Part shown: positions 1 to 10,242 of the stretch, piece by piece | Layout of the letters: each line of letters begins with the position of its first letter | Numbering within the stretch: position 1 is the stretch's first letter | Source: Gallionella sp. | Lineage (GTDB): Bacteria; Pseudomonadota; Gammaproteobacteria; Burkholderiales; Gallionellaceae | Direction: 5' to 3' | DNA: 64,000 bases | NCBI GenBank assembly: GCA_028710565.1 | Contig: JAQTTV010000001.1 | Coordinates: 62,001-126,000 of the forward strand | Made by a program: the position numbers and the translations under genes | Notes under the pieces: generated by a model | The model's database searches: none | What the model saw: the letters and a program-made list of their open reading frames with translations, nothing else | What the model was told of the DNA's origin: nothing

Positions 1-911
1 TTGAGGATAAGCAGGCTCGATTGGAGCTGAGTCGTGTAGCGGGTATGGATGGGTTTAATCACATCATCGACAGTGAAGAAGTGTTGGTGTCCAATCAAGG
101 ACTGGTGGGGCATCTCAACTTTATTCACTCTAATTGGGTGCAAGTGCTGAGTAATATAGAACTAGACTATTTGCGAACCATCTCGGAGTCTGAACGTGAA
201 CAGGCTTTTGCCAAGCTAGAAGAGAATGGTACGGCTTGCCTGATCGTCGCAGGCGCGACCGATATTCCTGCTGAACTGATCGATTTTGCCAATCGCTCCC
301 ACATTCCCCTGTTTTCCTCACCCAAGCCTAGTGTCCATTTGATGTGGTTGATTCGTCACTATCTGGCGAAGGAATTGGCGGATTCCACGACCCGTCATGG
401 CGTATTTTTAGATGTATTGGGCGTGGGGGTGATGATTACGGGTGAAAGTGCCGTGGGGAAAAGTGAGTTAGGTCTTGAGCTGATTACGAGAGGTAACGGC
501 TTGGTGGCGGACGACATTGTTGAGCTCCATCGCATCGCCCCTGACACGCTTGAGGGACGTTGCCCAGAACTTTTACGTGATTTTCTGGAAGTGCGAGGAT
601 TGGGCATGTTGAATATCCGTACCATGTTCGGTGAAACGGCGGTACGCCGCAAAAAAAGCCTTAAACTGATCGTCCATTTGCATCGCCCTGCCTGTGGCGA
701 TGTCTCAAAAATGGAACGTTTGCCGCTGAAAGCAACTCATCGTGAAATTCTGGGCGTAAATATTAATACCGTTAATATTCCTGTGATTGCTGGGCGCAAC
801 CTTGCGGTGCTGGTGGAAGCTGCAGCGCGCAATTTTGTTTTACAACAGCGCGGTATCAATACCACGGAAGAATTTGTTTCGCGCCACGAACAATTGATGC
901 TAGGCGATTGA
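1..911 (+). CDS. hprK: HPr kinase/phosphorylase, 5' end outside window
   Basis: This bifunctional enzyme phosphorylates and dephosphorylates a serine of the PTS phosphocarrier HPr, linking carbon and energy state to regulation in the cytosol. The open frame runs unbroken to the left edge from base 3, and residues upstream of the first TTG (base 21) still look like the family N-terminus, so the true start lies outside the window. A Walker A motif GESAVGKS is encoded from base 441, and the HprK signature [16 protein letters not shown] follows about 50 residues later. The next gene, rapZ, starts 41 bases downstream, the usual proteobacterial hprK-rapZ order. Most of the protein is present and the family assignment is firm. 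Confidence 0.95.
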   Translation, partial: EDKQARLELSRVAGMDGFNHIIDSEEVLVSNQGLVGHLNFIHSNWVQVLSNIELDYLRTISESEREQAFAKLEENGTACLIVAGATDIPAELIDFANRSHIPLFSSPKPSVHLMWLIRHYLAKELADSTTRHGVFLDVLGVGVMITGESAVGKSELGLELITRGNGLVADDIVELHRIAPDTLEGRCPELLRDFLEVRGLGMLNIRTMFGETAVRRKKSLKLIVHLHRPACGDVSKMERLPLKATHREILGVNINTVNIPVIAGRNLAVLVEAAARNFVLQQRGINTTEEFVSRHEQLMLGD

Positions 912-952
912 TACCCTTCCTCAATGGCTACGACGATTTAGAAAGTCAAATC

Positions 953-1816
953 ATGCAACTATTTCTCATCAGTGGCTTGTCTGGCTCTGGTAAAAGTGTC
1001 GCGCTTAAAGTGCTAGAAGACAGCGGTTATTATTGCGTTGATAATTTGCCAGCTGATTTATTGGTCAGCTTGGTTAAGCATTTGCAAATGGCAGGTTATA
1101 CACATATCGCGGTGAGCGTGGATGTGCGTAGTGCTAATAGTGTGCGGCTTTTACCGCCTTTGGTAAAGGAAATTCAGCAACAAGGCGTTGACGTGCGTAT
1201 TTTATTTTTAGATGCGCAAAATGCCACGCTGGTGAAACGTTTTTCAGAAACGCGTCGTTTGCATCCTTTGAGTGACCCGATGTTTTTAGAGCAAGGTCAT
1301 GTGGCTCGAACCTTGCCTGAGTGTGTGGAATACGAACGGGAATTGTTATCCGAAATCAGCGATATAGGGCATCATATTGATACAACAGAAACGAATGCCA
1401 ATGCGCTGCGCGCGTGGATTAAGCAACTCATTAAAATAGACAAAGCGCGATTAACGCTGTTATTTCAATCTTTTGGTTTTAAACATGGCATCCCGCTGGA
1501 TGCGGATTTGGTTTTTGACGTGCGTTGTTTGCCCAATCCGCATTATGAGCCGCTATTGCGCCCGTTAACGGGGCGAGATACGTCAGTGATTGAATTCCTA
1601 GAAAATGCACCACTCGTGCAAGAGATGTTTGCGGATATTACGCATTTTGTCGAACGTTGGTTGCCGCATTACATCGCCGATAATCGCAGTTATCTGACCG
1701 TGGGTATTGGGTGTACAGGGGGGCAGCATCGTTCTGTTTTTCTCAGCGAAAAACTCGCTCATCACTTTGCCGATCAGCAACAAGTGTTGATTCGCCACCG
1801 CGAACTCGCGCAATAG
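953..1816 (+). CDS. rapZ: RNase adapter protein RapZ
   Basis: RapZ is a nucleotide-binding protein. In enterobacteria it guides RNase E to the GlmZ small RNA and so tunes glucosamine-6-phosphate synthesis. A P-loop GLSGSGKS lies at residues 8-15, followed by the family-typical [11 protein letters not shown]; the C-terminal part carries [10 protein letters not shown]. The ATG at 953 gives 287 residues, close to the usual 284. A longer reading frame begins with a TTG overlapping the hprK stop, but its extra 15 residues do not resemble the family. It follows hprK and probably shares its transcript. Whether a GlmZ-like RNA exists in this organism cannot be judged here; a glmU gene lies 15 kb away. 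Confidence 0.93.
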   Translation: MQLFLISGLSGSGKSVALKVLEDSGYYCVDNLPADLLVSLVKHLQMAGYTHIAVSVDVRSANSVRLLPPLVKEIQQQGVDVRILFLDAQNATLVKRFSETRRLHPLSDPMFLEQGHVARTLPECVEYERELLSEISDIGHHIDTTETNANALRAWIKQLIKIDKARLTLLFQSFGFKHGIPLDADLVFDVRCLPNPHYEPLLRPLTGRDTSVIEFLENAPLVQEMFADITHFVERWLPHYIADNRSYLTVGIGCTGGQHRSVFLSEKLAHHFADQQQVLIRHRELAQ

Positions 1817-1819
1817 TCC

Positions 1820-2194
1820 ATGTCCTTGCTGCGTTACATCAAGCTGGGCGACGTGTTGACTTTGGTATTCGCCAGTGCGGGGGTGGTGGTGTTGACGTTA
1901 ACCTTCTGGAACGGGGCTTTAGCAGATAAAGTGGTGATACGCAGCGGAGGCAAAATTTTCCGCGAAGTCTCTTTGTCTCAGGATCAAGAAATTGCGGTCA
2001 CAGGTCCTTTGGGGGTTAGTATCATCGTTATTCAAAAGCGCAAAGTTCGTATTGCCTCTGACCCCAGCCCGCGTCAATACTGTGTGCGCCAAGGCTGGTT
2101 GCAACAAGCGGGCGAAGTCGCCTTGTGTTTACCTAATCAAATCAGCGTCGAATTAGTCGGCAGTAAAAAGCAATATGACAGCCTTAGCTACTAA
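1820..2194 (+). CDS. NusG domain II-containing membrane-anchored protein
   Basis: This 124-residue protein has one N-terminal membrane segment (about residues 12-32, LTLVFASAGVVVLTLTFW). A small beta-rich domain of the NusG_II type (Pfam PF07009) follows, with GPLGVSIIVIQKRKVRIASDPSPRQYCVRQGW. The motif of basic residues, then C and GW, is characteristic of these stand-alone NusG-II proteins. The family usually sits next to the Gx-transporter/Hpre_diP_synt_I membrane protein, and here the downstream gene of that family overlaps it by 20 bases, so they are probably co-translated. The biochemical role is not established. It starts three bases after the rapZ stop. Confidence 0.85.
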   Translation: MSLLRYIKLGDVLTLVFASAGVVVLTLTFWNGALADKVVIRSGGKIFREVSLSQDQEIAVTGPLGVSIIVIQKRKVRIASDPSPRQYCVRQGWLQQAGEVALCLPNQISVELVGSKKQYDSLSY

Positions 2195-2702
2195 TCCATT
2201 GACGCTGCACACAACCGCTGAAGATCACCGCATCGCCCGCATGTCAGCTGTGGCATTGGGCTTAACTGTGTTGGAAAATGCGATCCCTTCGCCCCTGCCA
2301 GGAGTGAAACCAGGGTTGTCCAATATCGTCACACTCATCGTATTGGCGCGCTATGGTTGGCGGGTGGCTGCATGGGTGTCATTGTTGCGTGTGGTTGCAG
2401 GTAGTTTGCTATTTGGAAACTTTCTCACGCCTGGTTTTTTTCTGAGTTTGTCGGGTGCGCTGTGTAGTCTGTTGGTGCTAGCCTGCGCGCAACGCTTGCC
2501 CGCCCGCTGGTTTGGTGCAGTCAGCCACAGCGTGTATGCCGCCTTTGCTCACATCGCGGGACAAATGATCGTCGTCTATTTATGGCTCATTCCCCATAGC
2601 GGGATTTTATATCTGGTTCCTATTTTTGCCACCGCTGCATTGGTATTTGGTACGGTTAACGGCTTGATTGCCGCCCGTTATATTGAGGGAACCTCTCCAT
2701 GA
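2175..2702 (+). CDS. Gx transporter family / heptaprenyl diphosphate synthase component I-like membrane protein
   Basis: A 175-residue integral membrane protein with about five hydrophobic segments. It matches Pfam Hpre_diP_synt_I (PF07456) by the N-terminal pattern LENAIPSPLPGVKPGLSNIV, which resembles substrate-component (ECF S-like) transporters. Despite the old name it is unlikely to be a prenyl synthase by itself; a transporter or accessory role is proposed for the family. It overlaps the NusG-II gene by 20 bases and ends with an ATGA overlap with ubiX, so all three genes are tightly coupled. The substrate is unknown. Proximity to ubiX (prenyl-phosphate chemistry) is suggestive but not proof of a shared pathway. 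Confidence 0.85.
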   Translation: MTALATNPLTLHTTAEDHRIARMSAVALGLTVLENAIPSPLPGVKPGLSNIVTLIVLARYGWRVAAWVSLLRVVAGSLLFGNFLTPGFFLSLSGALCSLLVLACAQRLPARWFGAVSHSVYAAFAHIAGQMIVVYLWLIPHSGILYLVPIFATAALVFGTVNGLIAARYIEGTSP

Positions 2703-3304
2703 AAACCATTACCCTCGCTTTTACAGGAGCCTCTGGTTTGCCTTATGGTATGCGGTTGTTGGAGTGTTTATTGCGTAGTGGCCAACGCGTGCAACTGGTT
2801 TATACCCAAGCGGCACAGATTGTGGCAAAGCAAGAGTTAGGTTTTATCTTGCCTAATCGGCCACAAGACGCTGAACTCATATTAAAGCAGCGGTTGGGTG
2901 AATTCAGCGGGGAATTGAAGGTGTATGGACGTGATGACTGGTTCGCTCCCATGGCTTCGGGTTCAAATCCAGGCGATGCGATGGTGATTTGCCCTTGTAC
3001 CATGGGTACACTCGCTGCTGTCGCAGTGGGATTAAGCGACGACCTTATCGCCCGTGCGGCGGACGTGATGCTCAAAGAAAAACGCTTACTGATACTCGCG
3101 CCACGGGAAATGCCTTTTTCCGTGATTCATTTGGAAAACATGCTCACCTTGGCGCGAGCGGGTGCCATCATTATGCCGCCTAATCCTGCTTTCTATACCC
3201 ACCCCAACAGCGTAGCAGACTTAGTGGATTTTGTAGTGGCGCGGATACTCGATCATCTAAGTATTCCACAAGCGTTAGTCGATCCATGGGGTAAAACATA
3301 TTGA
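2699..3304 (+). CDS. ubiX: Flavin prenyltransferase UbiX
   Basis: UbiX attaches a dimethylallyl group to FMN to make prenylated FMN, the cofactor of UbiD-type decarboxylases such as the one in ubiquinone synthesis. The 201-residue length fits the family. The N-terminal flavin motif TLAFTGASGLPYGMRLLECL and the segment MVICPCTMGTLAAVAVGLSDDLIARAADV are typical, as is the later LAPREMPFSVIHLENM with its conserved R and E. The start ATG overlaps the upstream stop as ATGA, indicating translational coupling. No ubiD is present in this window. Confidence 0.95.
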   Translation: MKTITLAFTGASGLPYGMRLLECLLRSGQRVQLVYTQAAQIVAKQELGFILPNRPQDAELILKQRLGEFSGELKVYGRDDWFAPMASGSNPGDAMVICPCTMGTLAAVAVGLSDDLIARAADVMLKEKRLLILAPREMPFSVIHLENMLTLARAGAIIMPPNPAFYTHPNSVADLVDFVVARILDHLSIPQALVDPWGKTY

Positions 3305-3494
3305 GCAGAATGTATCGTTGCACTATGTTCTTAACACAATTGACTATACTTAATTTGTTTGCCATGACGTATTGAGCCTCCTTCGTTTATAATCGCACGA
3401 CCTTTTAAATATGACTATTGCGGTAGGCTATTTGTTAAGAGGCGGTGGTGGTTATTTTAACGGGACTGAGGTTCCATGCTTGGGAGAAGTTTAA

Positions 3495-3863
3495 ATGAAA
3501 AAAGAGTTAGGTTTTACGTTGATTGAATTGGTCATGGTGATTGTGATCTTGGGGATTTTGGCGGCAGTCGCGATGCCAAAGTTCGTTAGCTTTAAAACAG
3601 ATGCACAAACTGCTGCGTTGGCGGGGGTGGCGGGTGCGATTGCCTCTGCGAGCGATATTAACTACGCTACGCGAAGCCTCAATCCTTTGTCAGGGGTCGC
3701 AACGATAGGGTTGACTTGTTTATCAGCCGCATCATCCGTGTTAAACGGTGGGCTGCCACCAGACTACACCTTGTCTGCTTCGGCGATTGTCGCAGGATCA
3801 AATACCTGTGTCGTCACGCAAGCGAATGGTGGGACGCGTAATACTTACATTACGGGGATTTAA
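3495..3863 (+). CDS. Type IV pilin-like protein with prepilin cleavage site
   Basis: A 122-residue protein with a very short positive leader (MKKELG), the prepilin peptidase site G/FTLIELV and an N-terminal hydrophobic helix (VMVIVILGILAAVAMPKF), diagnostic of type IV pilins and pseudopilins. Glu5 of the mature form is present. Two cysteines in the C-terminal half (in LTCLSA and SNTCVV) could form the usual D-loop disulfide. A putative terminator follows and no other pilus genes are nearby, so it is an orphan major or minor pilin gene. It could equally be a type II secretion pseudopilin; the short soluble domain makes the pilin reading more likely. Confidence 0.88.
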   Translation: MKKELGFTLIELVMVIVILGILAAVAMPKFVSFKTDAQTAALAGVAGAIASASDINYATRSLNPLSGVATIGLTCLSAASSVLNGGLPPDYTLSASAIVAGSNTCVVTQANGGTRNTYITGI

Positions 3864-3900
3864 GCCAAAAAGGTCTGGGTGATTTGCCTAGGCTTTTTTT
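3862..3900 (+). terminator. Putative rho-independent terminator after the pilin gene
   Basis: AAGCC (3862-3866) pairs with GGCTT (3891-3895), with an inner AGG/CCT pairing. A run of seven T's follows. The stem is short with a bulky loop, so confidence is moderate. Confidence 0.5.
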
Positions 3901-3965
3901 ATTGGGGCTTCTTCCTCGCTCGAATGCCGCCTCTTATTAGGCATTAAAACTCGACCTAAATTATC

Positions 3966-4664
3966 ATGAAAAAATTACTCTCTTTACTTTTACTTTGTTT
4001 ATTGAATACTGCTCAGGCGACGGAGGCTGAAATACGCCAGTCATTGCAAAGTAAATTTCCGAATATTGGCAAAATCGAACACATTGTCAAAACGTCTTAT
4101 GCGGGCTTGTATGAAGTGGTGATCGGCGATCAATTGCTGTACACCGATGAGCAAGGTTTGTACCTGTTTGACGGCAGTATTGTGGATGTCAAAACCCGTA
4201 CCAACCTCACCGAAAAACGCAGTCAAGTCCTGTTTGCCATAGATTTTGATAAGCTGCCATTGGAGTGGGCGGTTAAAAAAGTCAAAGGCAATGGTAAGCG
4301 CAAAATGGCGTATTTCACTGACCCGAATTGTGGTTTTTGCAAAAAACTGGAAAAAGAACTCAGCAAAGTAACTGATGTGACCTTGTATGTGTATTTATAC
4401 CCTATTTTCCAAGGGTCAGACGAAATCGTGCGCAATATTCATTGTGCTAAAAACCCCGTTAAAGCATGGGATGATTTGATGTTAAATGGAGTCGCTCCCG
4501 CGAATGCAAGCTGTAAAGTGTCAACTGATAAAGTGGTTGCGTTAGGCAAAAAGATGCATGTCAATGGCACGCCGAATCTGATTTTTGGTAATGGTGTACA
4601 GATACCTGGATATTTGTCAGCGGATGATCTCGAAGAAAAACTAAACGCAGTGGTTGAAAAGTAA
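3966..4664 (+). CDS. dsbC: Periplasmic thiol:disulfide interchange protein DsbC
   Basis: DsbC corrects wrong disulfides in periplasmic proteins and is kept reduced by DsbD. The signal peptide (MKKLLSLLLLCLLNTAQA) ends near residue 18. An N-terminal dimerisation domain follows to about residue 85, then a linker and a thioredoxin fold. The active site is CGFC at residues 122-125 (CGYC in E. coli), and the cis-proline loop appears as NGTPNLIF. Two further cysteines (in IHCAKN and ASCKVS) match the structural disulfide of the family. At 232 residues the length is normal. The next gene starts one base after this stop. Confidence 0.93.
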   Translation: MKKLLSLLLLCLLNTAQATEAEIRQSLQSKFPNIGKIEHIVKTSYAGLYEVVIGDQLLYTDEQGLYLFDGSIVDVKTRTNLTEKRSQVLFAIDFDKLPLEWAVKKVKGNGKRKMAYFTDPNCGFCKKLEKELSKVTDVTLYVYLYPIFQGSDEIVRNIHCAKNPVKAWDDLMLNGVAPANASCKVSTDKVVALGKKMHVNGTPNLIFGNGVQIPGYLSADDLEEKLNAVVEK

Positions 4665-4665
4665 T

Positions 4666-5622
4666 ATGAACGACTTCCCCGCGCTGCCGCCTACATTGTT
4701 TGTAGAAGCCGTTGAGCAATCGCATGATGGCATTACGATTTCAGATGCGAACAATCACTTTCAGGTTGTTTATGTTAATCAAGGTTTTCAAACATTGACA
4801 GGTTACAGTTCGGCGGAGATGCTCGAACATGGCTACCGTATTTTGCAAGGCGATGATACTGAGCAACCAGAGCTGACAACGCTGCGCAATGCGATTATCA
4901 ATGGCGAAACTTGTGTCGTTACCCTGCGGAATTACCGTAAAGATGGCTCTATGTTCTGGAACGAGCTGAGTGTCTCACCTGTGCGTGATGCAGAAGGTAA
5001 GTTAACGCATTACATTGCCATTCAAAAAGATGCGACTGCAAGAGTTTTATTAGAGCGTTATTTGCATCAATCGAACTTGGATTTGCGCCTGCTTAACCAG
5101 CAAATGGAGAAGAAAGAGCATATTGATCCTCTGGTTGGATTGAGCACCTTCCGACATTTTAACGAAATGTTCGCTACGCTACTGCATGGCTCTTTGCGTA
5201 CCCACAGCGACTTGGCCGTATTGATTATTGAGATTAGTCACTTCAAACCATTTAACGAACGCTATGGTGTTCAGGCAGGCGACGAATGCTTGCGTATGGT
5301 GGGCGAGGCGATTGCAATGGCTTATACCCGTCATTCGGATTGTGCGAGTCGCTATGCAGAAGAGCGGTTTATGGTGATTTCTTTGGGCGGAAATGCTGAA
5401 GAAGTGCGTCGACATGCTGAGAAGCTATGCGCTAAAGTTCGCACCTTGGGCATCCCACATTCGGACTCTCCTTTTGGTGTGGTGACAATTAGTATTGGCG
5501 GCATTGTTTGTACGCCGAATCGAGAGAGTCAGTCTGATGACCTAATTAAGCAAGCGGAAGTGGTGCTTTCGATGATGGTAAAACGAGATGAATATGAGCA
5601 AGTGCGTATTATGAATTTATAA
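4666..5622 (+). CDS. LOV-like PAS protein with degenerate GGDEF domain
   Basis: A 318-residue cytosolic protein, from the ATG one base after the dsbC stop. Residues 10-128 form a PAS domain of the LOV type: the flavin-contact positions of LOV domains are visible (R58, Q61, N89, N99, Q120). The motif usually written NCRFLQG reads GYRILQG at 56-62, so the photoactive cysteine is tyrosine 57. A short coiled linker leads to a GGDEF fold (about 150-318) in which the signature is AEERF (231-235). The metal-binding aspartates are E189 and S191, so diguanylate cyclase activity is unlikely. It may act as a flavin, redox or c-di-GMP sensor that signals through binding. FMN binding is inferred, not shown. 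Confidence 0.85.
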   Translation: MNDFPALPPTLFVEAVEQSHDGITISDANNHFQVVYVNQGFQTLTGYSSAEMLEHGYRILQGDDTEQPELTTLRNAIINGETCVVTLRNYRKDGSMFWNELSVSPVRDAEGKLTHYIAIQKDATARVLLERYLHQSNLDLRLLNQQMEKKEHIDPLVGLSTFRHFNEMFATLLHGSLRTHSDLAVLIIEISHFKPFNERYGVQAGDECLRMVGEAIAMAYTRHSDCASRYAEERFMVISLGGNAEEVRRHAEKLCAKVRTLGIPHSDSPFGVVTISIGGIVCTPNRESQSDDLIKQAEVVLSMMVKRDEYEQVRIMNL

Positions 5623-5866
5623 GTTTTTTGGTTTATATTTGTATGCTGAAGTGTCTCGATTCAATAATTTCAAAAGCTGATTGGATGAATGCGACTACCA
5701 TAAATCCAGCAAAATTGCTGTCGGCGCATTTAGAATCGCGTGGTAGATAAACCATTGATGGGACGAATGCATTGAGTCAAAGTGTTTAAAGGTGGTGTAT
5801 TTATAGTGGAGACTTATTGGGTGGCATCTGCAGTATTTTTGGGATATCGGCAACCTTTTTATAAAA

Positions 5867-5893
5867 TTGGCACTCATATGTGTCGAGTGTTAA
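5867..5893 (+). promoter_or_regulatory. CIRCE-like HrcA operator overlapping the rpoH promoter
   Basis: TTGGCACTC, nine spacer bases, then GAGTGTTAA closely matches the CIRCE operator (TTAGCACTC-N9-GAGTGCTAA), with one difference in each arm. A sigma-70-like promoter is superimposed: TTGGCA (5867-5872), 17 bases, TTAAAA (5890-5895). HrcA binding would therefore block the -35 and -10 elements. The rpoH ribosome binding site (GGAGG) and ATG follow 24 bases downstream. Confidence 0.75.
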
Positions 5894-5916
5894 AATGAAA
5901 GACAGGAGGAAATGCG

Positions 5917-6777
5917 ATGAATACTGCAATGAATTTACAGCTGCCGTCGAATGTTGGCAATCTGGAGGCTTATATCCAGTCGGTGAATAGTTTTCCTATT
6001 CTGTCGCAGGAGGAGGAGTTTTCTTTGGCGACGCGTTTCAAAACTGAAAATGATCTAGCAGCTGCCCGTCAGCTAGTGGTGTCGCATCTGCGGGTGGTGG
6101 TGAGTGTGGCGCGTGGCTATGCGGGGTATGGCTTACCGCAAGCAGACTTGATACAAGAAGGCAATATCGGGCTGATGAAAGCGGTTAAACGCTATGATCC
6201 TGATCGTGGTGTGCGTTTGGTGTCGTTCGCATTGCATTGGATACGAGCTGAAATCCACGAATTTGTGGTGAGAAATTGGCGACTGGTCAAAATTGCGACC
6301 ACTAAGTCGCAACGTAAGTTGTTTTTTAATTTGCGTAGCATGAAGCAAGGTTTGCAGCCGCTAAACCCCAAGCAGGTCACCGAAATCGCTGAACAATTGA
6401 ATGTGAGTGAGCGAGATGTCCTTGAAATGGATGCGCGCTTTTCAGGGCATGAAATTGCTTTAGAGTCGAGTGGCGGAGATGAGGAGGATAGTTACTCCCC
6501 AATTCATTATCTTGCTGACAGCGAAGCCCACGAACCTTCGCGTATTTTGGAAAACTCGCAACGAGAGTATGCGCAATCGACAGGGTTGGTGGATGCATTA
6601 GCAAGTTTGGATGCACGCAGTCGTCGAATTGTGGAAGCGCGTTGGTTGAACGAGGAGCATGCTGCGACTTTGCATGAGTTGGCGGCGGAGTTCAATGTTT
6701 CGGCTGAACGTATTCGTCAAATTGAACAAAAAGCGATGAGTAAAATGCACAGCGCATTGGCGGTTGCTGTTGCGTAG
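5917..6777 (+). CDS. rpoH: RNA polymerase heat-shock sigma factor sigma-32
   Basis: RpoH directs RNA polymerase to heat-shock promoters. The 286-residue protein has region 1.2/2 features (NLEAYIQSV, QEEEF, and DLIQEGNIGLMKAVKRYDP for core binding), the RpoH box QRKLFFNLR at residues 132-140 (specific to sigma-32), and a C-terminal region 4 helix-turn-helix (LHELAAEFNVSAERIRQIEQ). The ATG at 5917 is preceded by GACAGGAGGAAATGCG. Upstream lies a CIRCE-like operator, suggesting HrcA repression. The neighbouring genes are unrelated, so it is probably monocistronic. Confidence 0.96.
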   Translation: MNTAMNLQLPSNVGNLEAYIQSVNSFPILSQEEEFSLATRFKTENDLAAARQLVVSHLRVVVSVARGYAGYGLPQADLIQEGNIGLMKAVKRYDPDRGVRLVSFALHWIRAEIHEFVVRNWRLVKIATTKSQRKLFFNLRSMKQGLQPLNPKQVTEIAEQLNVSERDVLEMDARFSGHEIALESSGGDEEDSYSPIHYLADSEAHEPSRILENSQREYAQSTGLVDALASLDARSRRIVEARWLNEEHAATLHELAAEFNVSAERIRQIEQKAMSKMHSALAVAVA

Positions 6778-6959
6778 ATAAAAAGCATTAATAAATAGAT
6801 CGTTTGTGGTGTTACTGCTCGTTCACTTGTTATGCTGGTGATATATCTTCTATTTTTAATCAAATGATTGATATATTGATGACATATTGTTGGCAAGTCG
6901 GCAGGGTTCTGAATGCTTCTCAAGTATTTGTTCCTACCCCCATTATATTTGTCCAGTGG

Positions 6960-6988
6960 TTGCCCTAATCAAGGGGCTACGGCATAAT
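6960..6988 (+). promoter_or_regulatory. Likely sigma-70 promoter for tkt
   Basis: TTGCCC (6960-6965) is separated by exactly 17 bases from CATAAT (6983-6988), a good sigma-70 arrangement 63 bases upstream of the tkt start codon. It was found by eye only; a start-site map would confirm it. Confidence 0.5.
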
Positions 6989-7051
6989 TAACGCCCAAAC
7001 GAATTTAATAACCCATGAACCCATCTCACAAGGATGATTAGGAGGCAGGAA

Positions 7052-9064
7052 ATGACAGCAGCACGCAATATCACCCCCCCAAAATATAACGACATTACTG
7101 GCGCGATTCGGATGCTGGCGGTAGATGCGGTGCAGAAAGCCAATTCTGGCCACCCTGGCGCACCGATGGGCATGGCAGAAATCGCTGACGTGCTGTGGAA
7201 TCACCACTTACGCCACAATCCAGCTAATCCAAAATGGCCTGATCGTGACCGCTTTATCTTGTCAAATGGTCATGGCTCCATGCTGATTTATGCATTGCTG
7301 CACTTGTCTGGTTACGACTTGCCTATCGAAGAGCTCAAGCGTTTCCGTCAAATGCACTCCAAAACGCCTGGTCACCCAGAATATGGCTACACCCCTGGCG
7401 TTGAAACAACAGGCGGTCCATTGGGTCAAGGTATTACCAACGCAGTTGGTATGGCCATGGCTGAAAAATTACTGGCGGCAGAATTCAATAAGCCTGGTCA
7501 CGAAATCGTTGACCACCGCACTTATGTGTTCTTAGGCGACGGTTGTATGATGGAAGGCATCTCCCATGAAGCATGTGCGTTGGCTGGCACATGGGGCTTG
7601 GGCAAGCTGACTGCATTCTGGGATGACAATAATATCTCTATCGACGGTCATATCGACGGTTGGTACACAGATGACACCCCTAAGCGTTTTGAAGCTTACG
7701 GCTGGCACGTGATTGCTGATGTGCAAGGTCACGACAGCGCAGAAATCGACGCAGCGATCAAAGCTGCGAAAGCCGTCACAGACAAACCTACCCTGATTTG
7801 CTGCAAAACAGTCATTGGTGCAGGTTCACCTAACAAAGAAGGCACACACGATGTACACGGTGCGGCTTTGGGCGATGCTGAAGTGGCGGCAACTCGTGCG
7901 CATATCGGTTGGAACTATCCTCCATTTGAAATCCCAGCTCACGTTTACGAAGCATGGGATGCTCGCACCAAAGGCGAGGGTATGGAAAAGTTGTGGAACA
8001 ACAAATTCGCTGAGTACCAAGCTGCATTCCCAGCTGAAGCTGCTGAATTCTTGCGTCGTATCAACAATGAACTGCCTGCAAACTGGGCTGCTCATGCTGC
8101 GGATGTGATCGCAAAAACCAATGCTAAAGGCGAAACGATTGCGACACGTAAAGCGTCACAAAATGCGATTAACGCATTGCAACCTGCTTTGCCTGAATTT
8201 TTGGGCGGCTCAGCTGACTTGACAGGTTCTAACCTGACTAACTGGACAGGTGCACATCACGTATCTGGCAAAAAACCAGGTAACTACATCAGCTACGGTG
8301 TACGTGAATTCGGTATGTCCCATATCATGAACGGTATGGCATTGCACGGTGGTTTGTTGCCTTTCGGCGGCACATTCTTGATGTTCTCTGAATATGCACG
8401 CAACGCGCTGCGTATGTCCGCGCTGATGAAACAACGTGTGATTTATGTCTTTACTCATGACTCAATCGGTTTGGGTGAAGATGGTCCTACGCATCAACCT
8501 GTAGAACAAACCACGACACTGCGTTATATTCCTAACATGGAAGTGTGGCGTCCTTGTGACACAGTTGAATCTGCGGCTGCTTGGGTTGCGGGTGTTGAAC
8601 GCTTAGATGGTCCAACATGCTTGATCTTCAGTCGTCAAAACTTGGCGTTCCAAACTCGTACTGCAGAACAAATCGCTAATATCCGTAAGGGTGGTTATGT
8701 ACTGTCAGAAGCAGCTGGTACATTGAACGCAATTTTGATCGCAACAGGCTCCGAAATCGGACTGGCGATGGATGCACAAAAAGCATTAGCCGCAGAAGGT
8801 ATCAACGTGCGCGTGGTTTCCATGCCATGTACCAATGTGTTTGACAAACAAGATGCCGCTTACAAAGCAAGCGTATTGCCTAAGGGTGTTAACCGTGTTG
8901 CGATCGAAGCGGGTGTCACAGGTTTCTGGCACAAATATGTAGGCTTGGAAGGCGCAGTGGTCGGTATTGATAGTTTCGGTGAATCTGCACCAGCACCAGA
9001 GTTGTTTAAGCACTTCGGCTTTACTACTGAAAATGTAGTTAAAGCAGTGAAAGGTGTGTTGTAA
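7052..9064 (+). CDS. tkt: Transketolase
   Basis: A thiamine-diphosphate enzyme that moves two-carbon units between ketoses and aldoses in the pentose phosphate or Calvin cycle. The TPP/metal motif [20 protein letters not shown] is present, as are the N-terminal [11 protein letters not shown] and a C-terminal pyrimidine-binding domain with [16 protein letters not shown]. The ATG at 7052 follows TAGGAGGCAGGA; an in-frame ATG at 7034 lies inside that ribosome binding region and was not used. The 670 residues fit the family. It heads the block tkt-gap-pgk-pyk-fba. In many betaproteobacteria this block serves both glycolysis and carbon fixation, but no RuBisCO or phosphoribulokinase is seen here. 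Confidence 0.97.
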   Translation: MTAARNITPPKYNDITGAIRMLAVDAVQKANSGHPGAPMGMAEIADVLWNHHLRHNPANPKWPDRDRFILSNGHGSMLIYALLHLSGYDLPIEELKRFRQMHSKTPGHPEYGYTPGVETTGGPLGQGITNAVGMAMAEKLLAAEFNKPGHEIVDHRTYVFLGDGCMMEGISHEACALAGTWGLGKLTAFWDDNNISIDGHIDGWYTDDTPKRFEAYGWHVIADVQGHDSAEIDAAIKAAKAVTDKPTLICCKTVIGAGSPNKEGTHDVHGAALGDAEVAATRAHIGWNYPPFEIPAHVYEAWDARTKGEGMEKLWNNKFAEYQAAFPAEAAEFLRRINNELPANWAAHAADVIAKTNAKGETIATRKASQNAINALQPALPEFLGGSADLTGSNLTNWTGAHHVSGKKPGNYISYGVREFGMSHIMNGMALHGGLLPFGGTFLMFSEYARNALRMSALMKQRVIYVFTHDSIGLGEDGPTHQPVEQTTTLRYIPNMEVWRPCDTVESAAAWVAGVERLDGPTCLIFSRQNLAFQTRTAEQIANIRKGGYVLSEAAGTLNAILIATGSEIGLAMDAQKALAAEGINVRVVSMPCTNVFDKQDAAYKASVLPKGVNRVAIEAGVTGFWHKYVGLEGAVVGIDSFGESAPAPELFKHFGFTTENVVKAVKGVL

Positions 9065-9077
9065 AAAAATGCTGGGC

Positions 9078-9112
9078 GTTAGGTCGTATTTGCAAAATCA
9101 ATACGACCTAAC
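9078..9112 (+). promoter_or_regulatory. Perfect 13-bp hairpin between tkt and gap
   Basis: GTTAGGTCGTATT (9078-9090) and AATACGACCTAAC (9100-9112) form a perfect stem around a 9-base loop. No T-run follows, so it is more likely an RNA processing, stabilising or attenuating element than a classical terminator. Confidence 0.6.
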
Positions 9113-9127
9113 AGACATGGCTGATAA

Positions 9128-10156
<1,029 letters not shown>

Positions 10157-10172
10157 GTCGGCTATGACAGAG

Positions 10173-10206
10173 AAAGGATGAAGCGTACTTTGCCTTCATC
10201 CTTTTT
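10173..10206 (+). terminator. Terminator-like hairpin between gap and pgk
   Basis: AAAGGATGAAG (10173-10183) pairs perfectly with CTTCATCCTTT (10194-10204) around a 10-base loop. The right arm ends in five T's. It may terminate partially, since pgk follows after only 36 bases. Confidence 0.7.
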
Positions 10207-10242
10207 CCGTCTTCATTAACCTTGAAATTCATAAGGAACGAT

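Noticed and set aside
3436-3936. 10-base inverted repeat TAAGAGGCGG flanking the pilin gene
   Set aside because: A match of this length over 500 bases is plausible by chance, and no insertion-element features are present.
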